A DNA stretch of 6,986 nucleotides from JBBSIG01 sp038232215 (GTDB taxonomy: Bacteria; Actinomycetota; Thermoleophilia; Gaiellales; Gaiellaceae): contig JBBSIG010000138.1 of the NCBI GenBank assembly GCA_038232215.1, forward strand, positions 1-6,986. The letters run 5' to 3'. A model generated the notes under the pieces. It did no database searches. It was not told the origin of the DNA and worked only from the letters and a program-made list of their open reading frames with translations. Positions 1 through 5,970 of the stretch are shown here, piece after piece. How positions within the stretch are numbered: the first letter of the stretch is position 1; every line of letters starts with the position of its first letter. A program made the position numbers and the translations under genes.

Positions 1-242
1 AGCAGGAGGAGCCCGACGCCTGCGAGCACGGCGATCGCGATCGCCTCGGCTGCGCCTCCGAGGAGCCTGCCGAGCAGACCGCCGGCGGCGACCCCGAGGA
101 GCGGAAGCCCGACCTCGAACCCGGGAAGAAGGAGACTCGCGCGCAGCCGCTCGCGGGCGGGGAGCCCGGCCAGGCCGAGGGCGACCGAGACGGCGAGCGC
201 GTCGAGGCCGAGCGGCAGCACGATGCCGATCAGCCTCAGCAT
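1..242 (-). CDS. MntP-like manganese efflux pump, N-terminal part (cut by window edge)
   Basis: The visible 80 residues form hydrophobic helices typical of MntP (small membrane exporters that pump Mn2+ out of the cell). Helix 1 carries the conserved acidic residue in PLGLDALAVSVALGLAG (Asp14). Helix 2 carries Glu43 and Pro47 in FEVGLPLLG, matching the 'ETLTPLIG' segment of E. coli MntP. A third helix begins around residue 66. The ATG at 242 is chosen because it lies 19 bases after the stop of the upstream DUF2203 gene and leaves helix 1 complete. No good Shine-Dalgarno sequence precedes it, and the GTG at 221 is a possible alternative. The gene is probably cotranscribed with DUF2203. The C-terminal half is outside the window, so the assignment rests on the first half only; another LysE/MntP-type exporter is possible. 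Confidence 0.7.
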   Translation of the reverse strand, partial: MLRLIGIVLPLGLDALAVSVALGLAGLPARERLRASLLLPGFEVGLPLLGVAAGGLLGRLLGGAAEAIAIAVLAGVGLLL

Positions 243-261
243 GGCGGGGGCGGGCCGAGCC

Positions 262-666
262 TCAGAACGGCAGGGGCTTCCGGCCTGCGAAGCCCTCGTC
301 GGGGCGGTGCCAGAACCCCACGGCCTCCTCGCCGTGACGCCAGCAGAGCAGCACCTCGCGGCCCTCGCGGACGGAGGGGAAGTCGACGAGCCCCTCGCCC
401 GGGCCCTTCACCTGGACGCCGAGCTCCTGGATCTGCCGGAGGCAGCGCGCGAGACCGGCCGTCGCGCGCTTCACCGCCGCCTCGGCCTGGGCCAGCTCGC
501 TCGGCTCGATTCCTCCGCCGTTGCCGGCGATCCTGCTCCCGAGCTCGGCGCGGCGCCGCTCCGCTCCCGCGAGCGCACCGTGCTGCTCCACCATCCGCTC
601 GACGAGCGGTGCCACCTCCGCCAGCGCCTCGTTCGCCTCCTCGGGCGTGAAGGTTCGCGCGGTCAC
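262..666 (-). CDS. DUF2203 domain-containing protein
   Basis: A 134-residue soluble protein matching DUF2203 over its whole length. It opens with the family's FTPEEANEAL signature (residues 6-15), followed by a helical, charged stretch (about 16-80), and ends with the diagnostic block GEGLVDFPSVREGREVLLCW (about 90-109) and then VGFWHRPDEGFAGRKPL. The family's biochemical function is not known; it is widespread in Actinobacteria and Firmicutes. The GTG at 666 is the natural start because the family motif begins five residues later. A GAGG lies only two bases upstream, and a possible promoter would place transcription within a few bases of the start. It heads a probable two-gene minus-strand operon with the MntP-like exporter and is divergent from the mannosyltransferase. 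The family call is secure, the role is not. Confidence 0.88.
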   Translation of the reverse strand: MTARTFTPEEANEALAEVAPLVERMVEQHGALAGAERRRAELGSRIAGNGGGIEPSELAQAEAAVKRATAGLARCLRQIQELGVQVKGPGEGLVDFPSVREGREVLLCWRHGEEAVGFWHRPDEGFAGRKPLPF

Positions 667-668
667 GA

Positions 669-704
669 CCTCGTATGATTCCCCGCGTCGTGGGCGCGGG
701 TCAA
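669..704 (-). promoter_or_regulatory. Candidate promoter of the DUF2203 gene
   Basis: On the minus strand TTGACC (704 to 699, five of six bases of the -35 consensus) is followed after an 18-base spacer by AATCAT (680 to 675, four of six of the -10 consensus). The predicted transcript would begin about 668, only one or two bases before the GTG at 666, so the mRNA would be almost leaderless. It overlaps the 5' end of the divergent mannosyltransferase reading frame. Seen by eye only. Confidence 0.4.
674..679 (+). promoter_or_regulatory. TATGAT, possible -10 box for the mannosyltransferase gene
   Basis: TATGAT matches five of six bases of the -10 consensus in a very GC-rich surrounding, but no convincing -35 box stands 16-18 bases upstream. 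If it is used, transcription would begin about 686, downstream of the ATG at 675, and translation would have to begin at GTG 690 or 708. Confidence 0.22.
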
Positions 705-1910
705 CGGGTGGGGGAGCGCCGGGCGGCTCACCCGCGACTCCCAGCTCGGGTAGCTCGTGGCCCGGCGACGGAGATCTTCCTCTGGAGCCGCGCGGCCATC
801 TGGATAGCGGCCGCGTTCGCGTTCGTCGCCTTCGAGCCGAACCGCCATCCGCAGGCGAGTCGTTGGGACCGCCCGTCGCTCCACGACCTCGGCTGGCTGG
901 CCGATCTGTGGGCCCGCTGGGACAGCGTCTTCTTCGTGCGGATCGCCGAGCACGGCTACGACGGGGCCTCCGCTGCCTTCTTTCCCCTCTACCCGGCCCT
1001 CGTCGGCGTGCTCGGCCGCGTGCTCGGCGGTCACTACGTGCTCGGCGGCACCCTCGTCTCGCTCGCCGCCTGCCTGGGCTCGTTCCAGCTCCTCTACCGG
1101 CTCGGCGAGGAGCGTCTGGGCGCGGCGGGCGCCCGCCGCGCCGTGCTCTATCTCGCCGTCTTTCCCATGACGCTCTTCCTCGGGGCCGTCTACAGCGAGT
1201 CGCTCTACCTGCTCCTCACGCTCGCCGCGTTCGCTCTCGCCGAGCGCGGCCGCTTCGCCGGCGCGGGAGCGGCAGCGGGGCTCGCGCTGCTCACGCGCGC
1301 ACCGGGCGTCGCGCTCCTCCCGGCGCTCGCGCTGCTCGCGTGGCGCAGCCGCGACCGGCCGCGCGCGCTCGCGTGGCTCGTGCTCGCGCCGGCGCTCTTC
1401 GCCCTCTACCCGCTCGTCCTCTGGAGCCAGACGGGCGACCCGTGGTCCTTCTGGGGCGCGCAGGATCTCTGGCATCGGCGGCTCTCGCCCGCCGGGCCCC
1501 TCGGCGGCGTGCTGGACGGGCTCCGGGCCGGCTGGGACGGGGTGCGACAGCTCGCGACAGGCACCGGCACCTCGGTGCCCGGCGCCGACCCGATGCACGC
1601 CGCGGCCGTCAACCTCGAGGGCGTCGCATTCCTCGTGCTCTTCGCCGCCCTCGCCGTGATCGCCTGGCGCCGCCTCGGCGCGCCGTACGGCCTCTTCGCC
1701 GCCCTCAGCCTCGCGATCCCGTTGAGCCTTCCGAGCGAGCGCTGGCCCCTGCTCTCGCTCCCTCGCTTCGGTCTCACCGTCTTTCCCTGCTTCCTCGCGC
1801 TCTCCACGATCGGCGGGCGGCCACGCGTGCACACGGCGATCCTGGCCTGTAGCGCGCTCGGGCTGGGGGTCGCGGTCGTCCAGTGGGCGCTCTGGCAGTG
1901 GGTCGCGTGA
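675..1910 (+). CDS. PIG-V-like mannosyltransferase (polytopic GT-C type)
   Basis: A 411-residue protein with about eight to ten hydrophobic helices, fitting the bacterial branch of the PIG-V/GT-C lipid-sugar-dependent mannosyltransferases, which transfer mannose from a polyprenyl carrier on the outer face of the membrane. Visible signatures are WARWDSVFFVRIAEHGY (79-95, holding the family's acidic residue Asp83 after the first helix), FFPLYP (102-107), YSESLYLLLTLAAF (173-186), LLTRAPGV (205-212) and SLPRF near 361-365. The acceptor cannot be deduced. The ATG at 675 is the longest start, but residues 1-32 are Arg-rich and unlike a membrane protein N-terminus. GTG at 690 or 708 are credible alternatives and would leave more room for a promoter. 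The stop overlaps the start of the protease gene behind it. Confidence 0.82.
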   Translation: MIPRVVGAGQRVGERRAAHPRLPARVARGPATEIFLWSRAAIWIAAAFAFVAFEPNRHPQASRWDRPSLHDLGWLADLWARWDSVFFVRIAEHGYDGASAAFFPLYPALVGVLGRVLGGHYVLGGTLVSLAACLGSFQLLYRLGEERLGAAGARRAVLYLAVFPMTLFLGAVYSESLYLLLTLAAFALAERGRFAGAGAAAGLALLTRAPGVALLPALALLAWRSRDRPRALAWLVLAPALFALYPLVLWSQTGDPWSFWGAQDLWHRRLSPAGPLGGVLDGLRAGWDGVRQLATGTGTSVPGADPMHAAAVNLEGVAFLVLFAALAVIAWRRLGAPYGLFAALSLAIPLSLPSERWPLLSLPRFGLTVFPCFLALSTIGGRPRVHTAILACSALGLGVAVVQWALWQWVA

Positions 1911-2572
1911 GTCGCGTCGACGGCCGGCTGGTCGGCTGGCTGGCGTTCGTCGCCTCGTTCTCGGCCCTGAGCTACAGCGCGAACCTCTTCTCGAGCGGTC
2001 GGGAGGACACGCTCGGCGAGCCTCTCTACCGCTACGCGACGGCCGTCGGAGGTCTCGTGCAGTACGCGATCGTGCTCGGGATCGTGCTGGCGATCTGCGT
2101 CGGCGCCTCCAGACACGAGCTGCTGGCGCTGCGCAGGCCCCGCTCGTGGCCGGTGGCCGCCGGGATCGCGCTCGCCGTGTTCGTCGGCGTCTTCGCGCTC
2201 GGCGCGCTCCTCGACCCGATCCTGCACGCCGGCGAGGAGCAGGGGCTCGTCCCGGACCGGTGGGAGCCGGAGCACGCCGGCGCCTTCGCGGCCAACTTCG
2301 CCGTCGTCGTGCTCGTGGCTCCAATCGTCGAGGAGCTGACGTTCCGCGGCCTCGGCTTCTCGCTGCTCGAGCGCTTCGGCCGCCCGCTCGCGATCGTGCT
2401 CGTAGGCCTCACCTTCGGCCTCGCGCACGGGCTCGTGAGCGCCCTCCCGCTCCTGGCGGCCTTCGGGAGCGGGCTCGCGTTCCTCCGCAGCAGGACGAAC
2501 AGCGTCTACCCGGGCATGATCCTGCACGGAATCTTCAACGCGGTCTCCCTGATCGCGGCCGTCACCACCTGA
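1907..2572 (+). CDS. CPBP family intramembrane metalloprotease (CAAX/Abi type)
   Basis: A 221-residue membrane protein with the full set of CPBP (Rce1-like, formerly Abi) glutamate-protease motifs: motif 1 VEELTFRG with Glu142, Glu143 and Arg147, motif 2 FGLAHG with His174, and motif 3 LHGIFN with His207 and Asn211. These lie in the C-terminal half, after hydrophobic segments around 8-22, 43-66, 82-103 and 128-141. Family members cleave substrates inside the membrane; the substrate here is unknown. I chose GTG 1907 because it overlaps the upstream stop as GTGA, the usual sign of translational coupling. The frame stays open back to GTG 1883, so GTG 1883 or 1898 are possible. It forms a two-gene unit with the mannosyltransferase, and it could serve envelope-protein maturation or, as some CPBP proteins do, peptide immunity. 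Confidence 0.86.
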   Translation: MSRVDGRLVGWLAFVASFSALSYSANLFSSGREDTLGEPLYRYATAVGGLVQYAIVLGIVLAICVGASRHELLALRRPRSWPVAAGIALAVFVGVFALGALLDPILHAGEEQGLVPDRWEPEHAGAFAANFAVVVLVAPIVEELTFRGLGFSLLERFGRPLAIVLVGLTFGLAHGLVSALPLLAAFGSGLAFLRSRTNSVYPGMILHGIFNAVSLIAAVTT

Positions 2573-2575
2573 CGG

Positions 2576-2610
2576 CTGACTTTTCCACAGGGCGCAACTA
2601 TTCTGCGCGC
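2576..2610 (+). promoter_or_regulatory. Promoter giving a leaderless transcript for the L,D-transpeptidase
   Basis: CTGACT (2576-2581, four of six of the -35 consensus) and TATTCT (2599-2604, five of six of the -10 consensus) are separated by exactly 17 bases. Six bases after the -10 box stands the GTG at 2611, just where transcription should begin. No Shine-Dalgarno sequence is present. The arrangement is that of a leaderless mRNA, common in Actinobacteria, and suggests the transpeptidase is transcribed separately from the protease gene ending at 2572. Confidence 0.6.
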
Positions 2611-3960
2611 GTGCGGACAGGTCTCGGAGCGATCGTCGTCCTGGGCGCGCTGACGCTCGCCCCTACGGCCACCGGGACGCCGCCCTCGGTGACCGTGCGC
2701 GCCACCCCCGTCTCCGGCTCGGCGCCCCTGCGCGTGACGCTCGTCGCCGCCGGCGACGCGGCGACCTATCACTGGAATCTCGGGGACGGTCGCGCAGCCG
2801 ACGGCCCGCGCGTTCGGCACGCCTACGCGGCCGGCCGTCACACGGTCACCGTCACGGCGACCGGCGCGACCGGCGAGACCGCCCGGGCCCGAGTGGAGAT
2901 CACGGCGACGGCGGTCACCCTGCGCGCCCCGCGGGCGAGCGCCGGCTGGGGGGAGAGAGTCGTGTTCGCCGGCTCCGTGAAGCCCGCGCGGCTCGGCATG
3001 CCCGTGACCCTGATCCGCGACGGCGCGGTCGTGGCGCGCACGCGGTTGCAGAGCACGCGATTCCGCTTCGTCGTTCGCGCGCGCACCCCCGGGCCGTACG
3101 TCGCGCGCGCAGCCGGCCGTCCCTCCCGAGGCGTTCTGGTCGGCATCCGCCCCGGTCTCGACGCTCACATCGCCGGCTCACGCACGGTCGGGGCTCCGCT
3201 CGTCCTCCACGCTCGCCTGCGGCCGGCCGGGGCCGGCAGGATCCGCGTGCGGATCTGGCGAAACGGGCGGCTCGCCTCGACGCGCGCGTACGGCGGCACG
3301 CTCAGGCTTCCGCTCGACTCGAGCCGCGCGGGCTCATTGCGTGCGCTCGTGTCGACGGTCCCGCGTCACGGCTACTGGGGCGTACGCCGGGTGCTACGCG
3401 CCAGCACGGTGCTGCCGAGCCTGTCCTTCGGCGACCGCGGCCCCAGCGTGCGCGTGCTCGAAGCTCGGCTCGCCGAGCTCCACTACGCGCTCGAGCGGGT
3501 GGACGGCCTCTACGACTCCGGAACGTACGAGGCGGTGCTCGCCTTCCAGAAGGTCGAGGGGCTCGAGCGCACCGGCGGGGTCACTCCGGAGCTCTGGCGG
3601 CGCCTCACACGCGCCCGCACGCCCGCTGCGCGCACGCCGAGCGGAGACCACGTGGAGGTCGACAAGACGCGACAGGTGCTCTTCCTCGTACGCGACGGCG
3701 CCGTGGCGCTCGTCGTCCACGTGTCGACGGGCGCCACCGGAAACACGCCCGTCGGCGTCTGGCACGTCTACCGCAAGGTCTACGGGTGGAGCTGGGTCCT
3801 GTGGTACCCGAGCTACTTCCTGCGCGGTTTCGCGATCCACGGCTACCCGGACGTGCCCGCCTACCCGGCCTCGCACGGCTGCGTGCGCGTGCCGATGTGG
3901 CTCGCGGTGCGGCTGTCGGCCGCGATCGGCTACGGCGACGAGATCGCGATCTATCCGTAG
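2611..3960 (+). CDS. Secreted L,D-transpeptidase with PKD and peptidoglycan-binding domains
   Basis: A 449-residue exported protein. Residues 1-24 are a signal peptide with the hydrophobic core LGAIVVLGALTLA. A PKD domain follows (about 26-100; YHWNLGDG at 53-60 is its signature), then two Ig-like beta segments (about 101-180 and 181-265), a PG_binding_1 domain (about 268-333, FGDRGPSVRVLEARL to FQKVEGL) and a C-terminal YkuD domain (about 346-448). The catalytic region reads HGYPDVPAYPASHGCVRV, with His410, His422, the nucleophile Cys424 and Arg426 all present. Such enzymes make 3-3 cross-links in peptidoglycan or attach proteins to it. GTG 2611 is chosen because it directly precedes the signal peptide and sits at the predicted transcription start; the frame is open further upstream, but that part is the antisense-like shadow of the protease gene. 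The PrcB-like gene begins one base after its stop. Confidence 0.9.
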   Translation: MRTGLGAIVVLGALTLAPTATGTPPSVTVRATPVSGSAPLRVTLVAAGDAATYHWNLGDGRAADGPRVRHAYAAGRHTVTVTATGATGETARARVEITATAVTLRAPRASAGWGERVVFAGSVKPARLGMPVTLIRDGAVVARTRLQSTRFRFVVRARTPGPYVARAAGRPSRGVLVGIRPGLDAHIAGSRTVGAPLVLHARLRPAGAGRIRVRIWRNGRLASTRAYGGTLRLPLDSSRAGSLRALVSTVPRHGYWGVRRVLRASTVLPSLSFGDRGPSVRVLEARLAELHYALERVDGLYDSGTYEAVLAFQKVEGLERTGGVTPELWRRLTRARTPAARTPSGDHVEVDKTRQVLFLVRDGAVALVVHVSTGATGNTPVGVWHVYRKVYGWSWVLWYPSYFLRGFAIHGYPDVPAYPASHGCVRVPMWLAVRLSAAIGYGDEIAIYP

Positions 3961-3961
3961 C

Positions 3962-4426
3962 GTGCGCCTCGCGGCGCTCGTCGCGGCCACGGCTTTCCTG
4001 GCGGGCATCCTCGTCTACCGGCAGATCGCCCGGGCCGGTGACGGCGTGCCGCTTCCGTGGCGTGACGAAAGCGCGGAGCTGGGTCCCATCGAGCTCGCGC
4101 GCCCCGTCGGCCGGCTCTTTCGCACGCGGGCCGACCTGGCCCGCTTCCTGAGAGCGGCGATGCCCGGCGATGCCCCAAGCGTGCCCGCGATCGACTTTCG
4201 CCGCCAGGAGGCGATCCTCGCCGCTACGGGCCCGCGCTCCAGCACGGGCTACACCCTCCGCGTCGTGCGCGTCGTCGAGCGCCGGTCGCGGATCGAGGTC
4301 GAGCTACGCGAGGACGCGCCGACGCTGGCGACCGGTGTCGTCCCTCGTCTCTCCTACCCCTACCGCCTGATCACCATCCCGCGGAGCCCGAAGCCTGTGT
4401 TCCTCGACCTCGAGGGAAGGCCGTAG
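3962..4426 (+). CDS. Membrane-anchored PrcB-like domain protein
   Basis: A 154-residue protein. Residues 1-19 form one hydrophobic helix (LAALVAATAFLAGILVY) that could be an uncleaved anchor or signal peptide, and no lipobox cysteine is seen. After a linker (about 20-72) comes a PrcB C-terminal-like domain (about 76-152): FRRQEAILAATGPRSSTGYT carries the family's core pattern, followed by alternating strands and the YPYRLITIPRSPKPVFLDL end. In Treponema denticola PrcB belongs to the dentilisin protease complex; in most bacteria the domain is an uncharacterised exported module. The GTG at 3962 lies one base after the transpeptidase stop, so both are almost certainly translated from one mRNA. 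It may help or regulate the transpeptidase, but this is inference from position. The gene ends 6 bases from the convergent DUF151 gene. Confidence 0.75.
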   Translation: MRLAALVAATAFLAGILVYRQIARAGDGVPLPWRDESAELGPIELARPVGRLFRTRADLARFLRAAMPGDAPSVPAIDFRRQEAILAATGPRSSTGYTLRVVRVVERRSRIEVELREDAPTLATGVVPRLSYPYRLITIPRSPKPVFLDLEGRP

Positions 4427-4432
4427 CCGAGG

Positions 4433-4957
4433 TCAGCTCTCCTCGTCGTCCACCGCGAACTCGTCGGGCGAGACGTTGTCGAGAAAGCGCTTGAACTCGT
4501 CGACCATCGCCTCCTGGTTCATCTCGCCGTCCTCGAACTCGATCGCCGACTCGTCGATCACCTGGTCGGCCGCGAAGATCGGGGCGTCCGAGCGCAGCGC
4601 GAGCGCGATCGCGTCGGACGGGCGCGAGTCGATCTCGATCTCCGAGCCGTCCTGCTGCACGGTGATCTGGGCGAAGAACGTGTTCTCGCGCAGCTCCGTG
4701 ACCGTGATCCGGACGACCTCGGCCTGGAGCTGGGAGAGCAGCTCCGTCACGAGGTCGTGCGTCAACGGCCGGGGCGTCGAGGCGTTCTGCAGCTTCATGA
4801 GGATCGCCGCGGCCTCCGAGTGCCCGATCCAGATCGGCAGGAACTTGTTGCCCTCGGCCGTCTTCAGCAAGACGATCGGCTGCTTGCCGACCAGATCGAA
4901 GCTCACGCCGTAGATGACCATCTCTTGCATGCGAAGAGGCAGAGACCTCGCTCGCAT
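4433..4957 (-). CDS. Bifunctional nuclease family protein (DUF151)
   Basis: A 174-residue cytosolic protein with the DUF151/BFN domain over about residues 13-140. Hallmarks are QPIVLLKTAEGNKFLPIWIG (25-44), the following SEAAAI helix, RPLTHDLVTELL, and SRPSDAIALALRSDAPIF, which is the family's most conserved block. The C-terminus is acidic and carries the actinobacterial tail FKRFLDNVSPDEFAVDDEES. Plant homologues show RNase and DNase activity; the bacterial role is unsettled, and homologues occur throughout Actinobacteria and Thermotogae. GGAG at 4966-4963, five bases before ATG 4957, supports this start. Homologues, however, begin at a position matching ATG 4930 (MQEMVIYG) or 4921, so the first nine residues may not be translated. 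It is a single gene, divergent from tRNA-Ile. Confidence 0.92.
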   Translation of the reverse strand: MRARSLPLRMQEMVIYGVSFDLVGKQPIVLLKTAEGNKFLPIWIGHSEAAAILMKLQNASTPRPLTHDLVTELLSQLQAEVVRITVTELRENTFFAQITVQQDGSEIEIDSRPSDAIALALRSDAPIFAADQVIDESAIEFEDGEMNQEAMVDEFKRFLDNVSPDEFAVDDEES

Positions 4958-4999
4958 CTTAGCTCCAGCCCTCGGGGACGAAACCGGGCAGCCGGGCGC

Positions 5000-5005
5000 T
5001 ACACT
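5000..5005 (+). promoter_or_regulatory. -10 box (TACACT) of the tRNA-Ile gene
   Basis: TACACT matches four of six bases of the -10 consensus, including the key TA and final T, and ends 12 bases before the mature tRNA. The -35 region is poor (GGGGAC at 4974-4979 is too far, GACGAA at 4977-4982 correctly spaced but weak). Transcription would begin around 5012. Confidence 0.5.
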
Positions 5006-5017
5006 GCGCCTCCGCGC

Positions 5018-5091
<74 letters not shown>

Positions 5092-5313
5092 TTCCGGAGT
5101 CCCTGCTATTGCACGGTTTCGTACTAGAGAGCGCGAACGGATCCGGTGATCCGCCCTTATCGTGCCCTTTCGACCTCACGATCCGGACGAGGGCTTGGGT
5201 TCTCACCCGTGGTACGGGCTCGCTCGTGCGACGAGCCCGCCCGGAGGCGACTCCTCCGGACATCGTCCGGCCGCAGATCCTAGAATCAGCACGCCGAAGC
5301 CCTGCTCGGAATG
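5092..5313. other. Gene-free stretch after tRNA-Ile, with several hairpins
   Basis: No credible gene is seen here on either strand; apparent reading frames are antisense extensions of the tRNA. The stretch holds a six-base inverted repeat with a four-base loop (5138-5153, CGGATC/GATCCG), possibly the 3' processing or termination site of the tRNA transcript although no T-tract follows, and the hairpin cluster at 5215-5270. Confidence 0.5.
5215..5270. repeat. Cluster of three GC-rich inverted repeats
   Basis: Hairpin A pairs CGGGCTCG (5215-5222) with CGAGCCCG (5232-5239), an eight-base stem with a nine-base loop. Hairpin B pairs CCGGAGG (5241-5247) with CCTCCGG (5253-5259), seven bases with a five-base loop. 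Hairpin C pairs CCGGAC (5256-5261) with GTCCGG (5265-5270), six bases with a three-base loop. B and C share 5256-5259, so they cannot form together. They could belong to the 3' trailer of the tRNA transcript or of the YjzC-like mRNA. Confidence 0.4.
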
Positions 5314-5343
5314 GCAAGGGCCGGGGTGAGACCCGACCCTTGC
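5314..5343 (-). terminator. Hairpin after the YjzC-like gene, candidate terminator
   Basis: GCAAGGG (5314-5320) pairs with CCCTTGC (5337-5343). Inside this, after one mismatch on each side, CGGG pairs with CCCG around a six-base loop. It begins 12 bases past the TAG of the YjzC-like gene on the minus strand. No T-tract follows, so it may be a transcript-end or stability hairpin rather than a classical intrinsic terminator. Confidence 0.4.
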
Positions 5344-5355
5344 TGACATGCCCTG

Positions 5356-5529
5356 CTACTTCGTCTTGTCGGGCTTGCCGTATCCGTAGCCGGGCTTCGG
5401 CGTGGGCGGGAGAGGACGCCCTTTCACAGAGGTGACCTCTTCGCCCGTGTTGCCGCCTCGCGGCCCGATGATCGGGTATTGCCCGCTGACGGGCGTCTTC
5501 TGCCCAGGCTTGTAAATCTGCTGTGCCAT
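5356..5529 (-). CDS. YjzC-like small protein
   Basis: A 57-residue hydrophilic protein rich in Gly, Pro and Lys. It opens MAQQIYKPGQKTPVSGQY, followed by GPRGGNTGEE and a PLPPTPKPGYGYG tail. The order PG-x-TP-x-SG-x-Y, then the basic and glycine stretch, then a Pro-rich segment, is that of YjzC-family proteins (B. subtilis YjzC and relatives), which have no assigned function. The start is fixed by an excellent Shine-Dalgarno sequence, GGGAGG, six bases before ATG 5529; a longer frame to 5580 exists but the family match begins at this ATG. Its composition resembles the YjzC-like proteins that I recall from actinobacteria, ending in charged Lys/Asp residues. It stands alone, transcribed toward the tRNA. 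Confidence 0.8.
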   Translation of the reverse strand: MAQQIYKPGQKTPVSGQYPIIGPRGGNTGEEVTSVKGRPLPPTPKPGYGYGKPDKTK

Positions 5530-5535
5530 TGTGAA

Positions 5536-5541
5536 CCTCCC
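5536..5541 (-). promoter_or_regulatory. Strong ribosome binding site of the YjzC-like gene
   Basis: GGGAGG on the minus strand, six bases before ATG 5529, is the best Shine-Dalgarno sequence in the window, contrasting with the leaderless or weak signals of the left-hand genes. It decides the start and suggests efficient translation. Confidence 0.7.
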
Positions 5542-5583
5542 TTCCGACCAGCGGGGCCTGATTGCCCACGCGTTGCACACGTC

Positions 5584-5589
5584 AGTGTA
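5584..5589 (-). promoter_or_regulatory. -10 box (TACACT) of the YjzC-like gene
   Basis: On the minus strand TTTTACACT gives a TACACT -10 box identical to that before the tRNA. Transcription would begin about 5577, leaving a leader of about 48 bases. The bases 17 upstream (CTAGTT) do not resemble a -35 box. The box overlaps a small inverted repeat (ACAC at 5576-5579, GTGT at 5584-5587), which might be an operator. Confidence 0.35.
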
Positions 5590-5694
5590 AAAGCGGCGTC
5601 GGCTGAACTAGGGGACCGCTCCGCCACCCGGCCGGAGCAGGCACGCCAAAGTCTAGGAGGAGCGCCGGACGGACCGGCCATCGAGGCCACCGAA

Positions 5695-5730
5695 TGTGTT
5701 TTCGTTGGTCGTTACGAACCCACCAACACA
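5695..5730 (-). terminator. Imperfect inverted repeat after the minus-strand ORF, weak terminator candidate
   Basis: ACCAACACA (5722-5730) is complementary to TGTG (5695-5698) plus TTGGT (5705-5709), separated by a six-base bulge, with a 12-base loop. It begins 6 bases past the stop of the minus-strand fragment at 5737. No T-tract follows on that strand. The 150 bases between it and the YjzC-like promoter hold nothing else that I can identify. Confidence 0.2.
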
Positions 5731-5736
5731 GATGCG

Positions 5737-5970
5737 CTAGTCGGTCGCGAGGAACGTCAGCTGGACGCGGGTGATACGTCCGCGCGAAATCCAGAACTGT
5801 GTCACCGGATCGAGACCGCCGGAGCAGCACTTGAGAATCTGGTAACCGGCGCCCTCGCGGCCCGAAGCACTGGAGAATGCATAGGCGCGCTTCGCTGTCG
5901 GATACGCCTGGCGGAGAGCAACTACCGTCGAGCCAACGCCCCGAACCTGAGATCTCCGGGCTTTACGCAC
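5737..5970 (-). pseudogene. C-terminal remnant of a probable secreted protein
   Basis: A 77-residue frame whose residues 11 to 77 look like real protein: GVGSTVVALRQAYPTAK, then GAGYQILKCCSGG and TQFWISRGRITRVQLTFLATD before TAG. A 'G-x-GST-x-x-x-LR-x-AYP' turn followed by short strands that end in a hydrophobic 'F-x-IS-x-GR-x-x-R-x-x' segment is a pattern I associate with the C-termini of exported actinobacterial proteins of unknown function; this is recollection, not a search. The nominal GTG start at 5970 has no Shine-Dalgarno sequence and no signal peptide, and an in-frame stop lies only 15 bases upstream, so the N-terminal part seems lost. It overlaps the 5' end of the plus-strand gene head to head. 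It could alternatively be a chance frame. Confidence 0.4.

Noticed and set aside
521..1852. 443-residue plus-strand frame
   Set aside because: Arg/Pro/Ala-rich composition without motifs, overlapping both the DUF2203 gene and the mannosyltransferase in a wrong frame.
663..2324. 553-residue minus-strand frame
   Set aside because: Arg/Ala/Glu-rich shadow of the mannosyltransferase and protease genes, caused by high GC with few stop codons. The plus strand carries recognisable motifs throughout.
2146..2610. N-terminal extension of the transpeptidase frame
   Set aside because: The 155 codons before GTG 2611 are Arg-rich and lie over the protease gene. The signal peptide and promoter both fix the start at 2611.
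4400..4417. Hairpin near the convergent 3' ends of the PrcB-like and DUF151 genes (CCTCG/CGAGG)
   Set aside because: It lies inside the PrcB-like coding end, is only five to seven pairs long and has no T-tract. A shared terminator is possible but cannot be supported.
5550..5640. tRNA-like sequence on the minus strand (GGTCCCCTAGTTCAG and a CTTTTACAC loop)
   Set aside because: No matching acceptor or T stem could be drawn, so it is not a tRNA gene. A remnant cannot be excluded, but the likeness is short.
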